Of a stretch of DNA of 64,000 nt, positions 59,455-64,000 are shown in pieces (the stretch's first letter is position 1; every line of letters begins with the position of its first letter). The notes under the pieces are model-generated. The model saw only the letters and a program-made list of their open reading frames with translations. It was not told where the DNA came from and searched no databases. The DNA lies in assembly GCF_003096815.1 (NCBI RefSeq), contig NZ_QENY01000014.1:5647-69646 (forward strand), written 5' to 3'. The DNA comes from Hallella colorans. GTDB lineage: Bacteria; Bacteroidota; Bacteroidia; Bacteroidales; Bacteroidaceae. A program made the translations under genes and the position numbers.

Positions 59455-60356
59455 AAATATCCATCATTATCCCGGTATACAACAAGGCTGAATATATAGA
59501 AAAGTGTGTGGCAAGTTGTCTTGCCCAAACCTTTGCCGACTTTGAGATTATCGCTGTTGACGACGGAAGTAAGGACAATGGTGGCCAGTTGCTGGATGCC
59601 ATGGCTCGCGAAGATCATCGCTTGCGCGTCATCCATACTGCCAATGGCGGTGTGACAGCCGCCCGAAAGGTGGGATGGGAGCAAGCGCAAGGGAAGTGTG
59701 TCAGCTTCGTAGACGCAGATGACGAACTATTGCCCGACGCCCTGCAACGACTGTATGACGCCATGGCAGAAAGCGGAGCCGACGAGGTGATTGGCACGTA
59801 TGTCAATCAATACGGCCGGCTGTTCTCCACCCATCGCAAGGGATGGGTGGGGCACGACTTGTTGTTGAAGGAGATATTGGCCAATAGCTCGCGTTTCTGC
59901 GTGCTGTGGGGCATTCTTTTCAAGCGCGAGTTGCTCGCGGGATGCCTTGACACGCCACGCGTTATCAGGACGGGCGAGGATCGCCTCATGCAGGTGATGG
60001 TGTTGATGAAGGAGCCTCGAGTGTATTTCATAGACGAGCCGGTGTATTACTACAATATGGACATTCCCAACGATCGCACGCTCAATATTCCGGAGGAGCA
60101 GGCCTATGACAGGTTGCTCCGCGAGGTGTTGGCACCTAAATGGGATAGGTATAAAGACTATTATGTGTTGAGACAGCTCAAGCAATACGAAAAATTTGTG
60201 GACCAAAGACGTTTTGGCGAGTTTGAGGATTATTACCAATCGCAACTTGACGGCAAACTCAATGGCGACATTCCGTTGGCAGACCGCATGGCCTATATGT
60301 TGCCGCCGCGGTTGGCCTATTACCCCATACATTGGAGAAAACATTTAAATGACTGA
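59451..60356 (+). CDS. Family 2 glycosyltransferase
   Basis: 301 residues from ATG 59451. GT-A fold: ISIIIPVYNKAEYIEKCV at the N-terminus, AVDDGSKDN near 35 (nucleotide binding), and the DxD-type FVDADDE near 86. It adds a sugar to the lipid-linked unit on the cytosolic side. ATG overlaps the flippase stop by 4 nt. Confidence 0.9.
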   Translation: MKISIIIPVYNKAEYIEKCVASCLAQTFADFEIIAVDDGSKDNGGQLLDAMAREDHRLRVIHTANGGVTAARKVGWEQAQGKCVSFVDADDELLPDALQRLYDAMAESGADEVIGTYVNQYGRLFSTHRKGWVGHDLLLKEILANSSRFCVLWGILFKRELLAGCLDTPRVIRTGEDRLMQVMVLMKEPRVYFIDEPVYYYNMDIPNDRTLNIPEEQAYDRLLREVLAPKWDRYKDYYVLRQLKQYEKFVDQRRFGEFEDYYQSQLDGKLNGDIPLADRMAYMLPPRLAYYPIHWRKHLND

Positions 60357-61380
60357 TATTATGAGACATCCTGCCAAAATAGACATTGCCGTGTTAATGT
60401 TGTTTTTCAATCGCCCGGATACCTTCGGACAGGTTTTTGCCGAGGTGAAAAAGGCTCGTCCGTCGCGCCTGTTCTTGTATCAGGACGGACCTCGGGACGA
60501 CAAAGACATGGATGGTATCATGGCTTGCCGACGCATTGCCGAGGATATCGATTGGGAATGTGATGTGCGTCAATGTTTTCAAGAGCGCAACTACGGTTGC
60601 GACCCATCTGGCTACATGTCGCAAAAGTGGGCTTTCTCTTTGGCCTCCAAGTGCATGGTGCTCGAGGATGACGTGGTGCCGTCGCAGTCTTTCTTCCCGT
60701 TTTGCAAGGAGATGCTTGACAGATACGAGCATGATGAGCGCATAACGATGATTGCCGGGTTTAATGTTGACGAGGTGTCGGCGGCCGTTCCGTATGACTA
60801 TTTCTTTACGTCGGCGTTCTCTATATGGGGCTGGGCGTCGTGGAGAAGAGTTGTTGACCAATGGGACGCTACTTATAGTTTTCTTGACGACAGTTTCAAC
60901 ATGCTCCAATTGCGGGCGGTGCTGAGGCAAAGAGGTTTTAGGCGCGATTTCATCAAGATGTGCCGAGACCATCGGCAGGCTGGAAAGCCATTCTTCGAGA
61001 GTGTTTTTTGGTCAGCGATGCTATTCGGTTCGGGGCTCGCTATCATGCCGTCAAAAAATCTTGTGAGCAATATCGGGCTGACGGAGAACTCCACTCATTA
61101 TGCTTCTGATATGCGAACCACGCCACATGGATTGCGTCGCATATTCACAATGGGGCGTCACGAGATTGTTTTTCCGCTTCGTCACCCCAAATATGTCATA
61201 GAGTACGTTGACTATAAAGACCGTCTTTATCGGGTCAACGCATGGGGACATCCACTCGTCAAGGCGGGACGGTCGGTGGAAGAGCTGCTCTTGAGCCTGC
61301 GATATGGACAGTTCGGCAAGATAGGCAAGGCCATCAGGCTACGTGTCTCTAAATGGATGGGTAGGGCCAAGCATGTTTGA
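60349..61380 (+). CDS. Glycosyltransferase, GT-A fold (GNT-I-like)
   Basis: 343 residues. IDIAVLMLFFNRPDTFGQVF at the start, LVLEDDVVPSQSFF-type metal site near residue 103, and FTSAFSIWGWASWRR near 147. The pattern resembles the family of glycosyltransferases related to N-acetylglucosaminyltransferase I found in Bacteroidales glycan loci. It overlaps the previous gene by 8 nt. The donor sugar is unknown. Confidence 0.78.
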   Translation: MTDIMRHPAKIDIAVLMLFFNRPDTFGQVFAEVKKARPSRLFLYQDGPRDDKDMDGIMACRRIAEDIDWECDVRQCFQERNYGCDPSGYMSQKWAFSLASKCMVLEDDVVPSQSFFPFCKEMLDRYEHDERITMIAGFNVDEVSAAVPYDYFFTSAFSIWGWASWRRVVDQWDATYSFLDDSFNMLQLRAVLRQRGFRRDFIKMCRDHRQAGKPFFESVFWSAMLFGSGLAIMPSKNLVSNIGLTENSTHYASDMRTTPHGLRRIFTMGRHEIVFPLRHPKYVIEYVDYKDRLYRVNAWGHPLVKAGRSVEELLLSLRYGQFGKIGKAIRLRVSKWMGRAKHV

Positions 61381-61409
61381 GGCTTAACCTGTGGTACGGG
61401 TTAAGCCTC
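61379..61409. terminator. Hairpin at the end of the glycan operon
   Basis: Arms GAGGCTTAACC (61379-61389) and GGTTAAGCCTC (61399-61409), 9-nt loop, overlapping the last gene's stop and lying between convergent genes. No strong T-tract follows. Confidence 0.6.
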
Positions 61410-61461
61410 CATGCGGTTATAATTTGATGGCGCAACGCTCGCTCGTTCTGCGCTCACGTCA

Positions 61462-62115
61462 CTATTCAAACGACAGCTCGCCAAAGTAGTCGGGGCGATG
61501 AAAATCGGGCTTGGCTATCTCAATGGCGTTCCAAGACAAGAAGTGAGGCTTTTCTAAAGCATCGCCACACTTGTAAAAGTTGGCGCGATAATTCTGCCCA
61601 CTCACAGTGCCAATTTGATGGTTAAAGAAGGTAGAGGTAGGAATGATGAGAGCTAACTGCCACTCGCATCTACCCTTTCGCTCTTCAAAGGGCGCCCTGC
61701 CCAATGTTGTCCACCTGTCAATCTGCCTTAAAACATGTTTAGAGGCCAATGCTCGCTTTTCCCTTCCTTGGCCACAACCCACCAATAACGTGCCCGCGCA
61801 GTTGCATTCCACGTTGTAATAGGGGCCGTCCGGGGTGGGCTGGAAGAAAAATTCACAACAAGAGTCTTCCCATACATGCCCGTTATCTTGAGCGGCCAAA
61901 GCTCTAACGCTGTCTTCAGACACACGATAGTGCAGGTATATGGTGTCGTTGTGATGCCCCATCCTGAACGATGCCTTCGGTGTATAGGGGTAGTCCGCGG
62001 CCCAATTGGCGTTGTCGATCAGCTCGAATGGAATTTGCTCAGCATCCATGATGGCTGGTATGTCGGCGGCAGCAAGGGGCTGCTGCGATATTTTTTTTAT
62101 GGTTAGGCGTTTCAT
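61462..62115 (-). CDS. CBM9-like carbohydrate-binding protein
   Basis: About 217 residues from ATG 62115. The layout (KASFRMGHHNDTIYLHYRVSED, VWEDSCCEFFFQP, YYNVECNCAG, WNAIEIAKPDFHRPDYFGEL) matches the CBM9-like family found in Bacteroidales. There is no signal peptide. It begins just after the stop of the kinase gene, so they form an operon. The role in sugar sensing or processing is unknown. Confidence 0.8.
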   Translation of the reverse strand: MKRLTIKKISQQPLAAADIPAIMDAEQIPFELIDNANWAADYPYTPKASFRMGHHNDTIYLHYRVSEDSVRALAAQDNGHVWEDSCCEFFFQPTPDGPYYNVECNCAGTLLVGCGQGREKRALASKHVLRQIDRWTTLGRAPFEERKGRCEWQLALIIPTSTFFNHQIGTVSGQNYRANFYKCGDALEKPHFLSWNAIEIAKPDFHRPDYFGELSFE

Positions 62116-62117
62116 AT

Positions 62118-63209
62118 CTATAAACATTGTTTGATATAAGCGTTCATCTCAGGCTCGTGTTCGCATACATTGCGGAATAAACACAATTGGTTTTTAGCTC
62201 GCACAAGATTGTGGTTGTCGTACGATGTCTTATAATAGGTGTCGCCATTGATATAGTCGGCAAGAAATCTTACGCACTGCATGTAGGGGAAAAGTTTGGC
62301 CGCGTAGGGCAAGTTTTCTATCTCGATGGGTTCCAAGAACTCTTTGGCCGATTCAAGATATCCTTTTGTGAAGGCCTCGAAAATATCCATCCGAAAAGCG
62401 ATTTTGTCGTATTCGGGGGAGTCTTCAGCAACGGTGTTGGCAGCCGTTCGCAGGAAATCGCCATAGTCTGAGAATATAAAGCTTGGCATGACGGTATCCA
62501 AATCGATAACGCAGAGCACCTTGCCATCCTTGTCAAACATCATGTTGTTCACCTTTGTGTCGCAGTGACAGATGCGCTTTTTGAGTTTTCCGTCCCGATA
62601 ATAGCGCTCGGCTTTGCACATTTCTGCCTCGTGTTCTTTCAGTTCGGCCAAGATATCGCGCACCTCTTTCACCCTGCCCACGGCGTCATTGTCTACGGCT
62701 TGGCGCAGCTGTCTTGCTCTAAGCTCCATGTTGTGGAAGTCGGGGATGGTCTCGCCCAATTTTTCGGGCACGTCAACTAACATTGACTGGAATTTGCCGA
62801 AAGCTTTGCCCGCATCATAAGAATATGCCGGATTGACGGTCTCGTGTGTTTCGGCGTCGGGTATGAACAATGATATGCGCCAGTATTTGTTATCAGAATC
62901 TTTGAAGTATGTCTTGCCATTATCGGCCGTGACAAATCTCAACACCTTGCGATCAATATCCGTTTCACCTTTGCTTTTTAGTTTCTTGCGTATATGGTTG
63001 GTTACGGTTTCTATATTGTGTTGTAATAAATCAACGTCTGTAAATATCTCGTTGTTAATGCGTTGCAACACATAGCTTGGCGCGTCTTGCTCCCTTGTCT
63101 TTACCAAAAAGGTGTCGTTGATCAGGCCGTTGCCAAGTGGCGCAATGCTTTCAACAGTGCCTTTGATGTTGAAATGAGCGATAACTTTCGATAATTTGTT
63201 ATTTTCCAT
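62118..63209 (-). CDS. N-acetylhexosamine-kinase-like phosphotransferase
   Basis: 363 residues of the aminoglycoside-phosphotransferase/choline-kinase fold. ICHCDTKVNNMMFD near residue 212 is the catalytic loop, and VIDLDTVMPSFIFSDYGDFLR near 233-253 the metal site. The second motif is close to that of N-acetylhexosamine 1-kinase (NahK), so GlcNAc/GalNAc-1-phosphate formation is the best guess. It is co-transcribed with the CBM9-like gene. Confidence 0.8.
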   Translation of the reverse strand: MENNKLSKVIAHFNIKGTVESIAPLGNGLINDTFLVKTREQDAPSYVLQRINNEIFTDVDLLQHNIETVTNHIRKKLKSKGETDIDRKVLRFVTADNGKTYFKDSDNKYWRISLFIPDAETHETVNPAYSYDAGKAFGKFQSMLVDVPEKLGETIPDFHNMELRARQLRQAVDNDAVGRVKEVRDILAELKEHEAEMCKAERYYRDGKLKKRICHCDTKVNNMMFDKDGKVLCVIDLDTVMPSFIFSDYGDFLRTAANTVAEDSPEYDKIAFRMDIFEAFTKGYLESAKEFLEPIEIENLPYAAKLFPYMQCVRFLADYINGDTYYKTSYDNHNLVRAKNQLCLFRNVCEHEPEMNAYIKQCL

Positions 63210-63339
63210 GAAATATATTTTTAGTGATTAGTATTGGGTATAGGTTTAAAACAATGATACAAAAATAACGAATAAGGCTGAAATAACAAAACATGTACTC
63301 GGTAATTTTGTTTTTCAGCCTTCATCTTTGTTTTGGGGT

Positions 63340-64000
63340 CTATGTGAAATATTGTACAACAAGCGTCGCATTGTAACTCCATAGGTATATCGTGAGTAGG
63401 GTCAATATGACTAACAGCGCATGTCGTGCCACCCCCTGAGAGCGTTTGAGCAGGCAAGACGTGGCTATGGGGATGGCGTAAATCCAATGGGCTGACATGA
63501 TGTAAACCTCGTTGATGCCAAATCCCAAACCCATGTGGAGCAACATGTCAAATCCAAAAAAAGACATCACAAGCCATAAGAAGCGTGATCGGGCACCCGC
63601 GATGATGCCGCAAACGAATAGCAATACCACGATAAGCTCTATGCAATAAAAATACCACGCGCCATATTTCACGATGAGCGGACGCTGCACTAACGTGTCT
63701 TCCAACAGGTGCTTGCTGTGCAATTGTATAGACTCTCCGAAGAGATTTTCAACAATAGTCTCCCAACGAGAGGTTGTTTTGTCTGTCCAACTCATAAACT
63801 CGCCTTTAGCGATAGGCTTTCCTTTGTTCACCATCCACGCTTTTTGATGATCTCGTTTATATTTCGCGCTAATTTTTTGGTTGATGTATTGGTTCACGTT
63901 CGCCCTTATTTGTGCCGTGTCTGTGAGCTTGGTGGTATCCCTGTACTGTGTGTACACCTTGTCTCTCCATGCTTTGTCTTTCTTCATCTTGGCCTCTTTT
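63340..64000 (-). CDS. Membrane protein, cut by the window edge
   Basis: Frame open to the end of the window; the visible ATG at 63987 is probably internal, because the same frame continues upstream. The N-terminal visible part is polar (about 110 residues), then four or five membrane segments (YFYCIELIVVLLFVCGIIAG and others). No family is recognised with certainty. Confidence 0.6.
   Translation of the reverse strand, partial: KEAKMKKDKAWRDKVYTQYRDTTKLTDTAQIRANVNQYINQKISAKYKRDHQKAWMVNKGKPIAKGEFMSWTDKTTSRWETIVENLFGESIQLHSKHLLEDTLVQRPLIVKYGAWYFYCIELIVVLLFVCGIIAGARSRFLWLVMSFFGFDMLLHMGLGFGINEVYIMSAHWIYAIPIATSCLLKRSQGVARHALLVILTLLTIYLWSYNATLVVQYFT

Overview
The window reads as a chromosome segment of a Bacteroidales bacterium, most likely Prevotella-like. 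The basis is the family content (type III glutamine synthetase, ThyX, AspT-like transporter, DsbD-type proteins, periplasmic GH2 beta-galactosidase), the weak ribosome binding sites, and the repeated promoter box TAnnTTTG. About 19.3 kb at the left is a mobilizable element; the rest is ordinary chromosome. The genus is inferred from gene families only.

Region 1 (2-19478) is an integrated mobile element beside a tRNA-Leu(CAA) gene. A direct repeat of about 190 bp bounds it (2-191 and 19289-19478). The first 156 bp of the two copies are identical and the last 34 bp carry a few substitutions. At the left are a tyrosine integrase, a DUF262 gene overlapping a HEPN-type ribonuclease-like gene, and a complete type I restriction-modification operon: hsdR, hsdM, a DUF1016/YhcG-type nuclease gene and hsdS. 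Downstream of hsdS lie its own tyrosine recombinase and two promoterless specificity cassettes, one in each orientation, joined by inverted repeats. This is an hsdS shufflon that can pair two first target-recognition domains with three second ones. At the right is the mobility and replication module: relaxase, MobC-like protein, primase, SF3-type primase-helicase, an excisionase-like HTH protein and an unknown protein. It also holds a nested inverted repeat upstream of mobC (candidate oriT) and three inverted repeats between primase and helicase (candidate replication or transfer origin).

Region 2 (19.5-30.9 kb) holds the tRNA, a nucleoside-recognition (GATE) membrane protein, a DUF2075 nuclease/helicase-like protein, a PfkB kinase, an L-cysteine desulfidase-like enzyme, DsbD, a secreted protein with only the DsbD N-terminal domain, and methionyl-tRNA synthetase. 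A stretch of about 1.2 kb without clear genes follows.

Region 3 (32-48 kb) is housekeeping: greA behind a promoter-terminator leader, a HIT protein, mannose-1-phosphate guanylyltransferase, pyridoxamine kinase, an AspT-like transporter, a frameshifted pseudouridine synthase, thyX, a Fur regulator followed directly by mutY, a beta-barrel protein, a Dna2-like nuclease-helicase overlapping ogt, a nucleoside deaminase and a two-domain hydrolase. A decayed lipoprotein-like gene precedes region 4.

Region 4 (49-64 kb) holds beta-galactosidase, glutamine synthetase III and a surface-glycan locus. On the minus strand this locus has a LicD-type phosphotransferase, an asparagine-synthetase-like protein without a glutaminase domain, and a TagD-like cytidylyltransferase. 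On the plus strand it has a Wzx-like flippase and two glycosyltransferases. A CBM9-like protein, an N-acetylhexosamine-kinase-like protein and a membrane protein cut by the window edge close the window.
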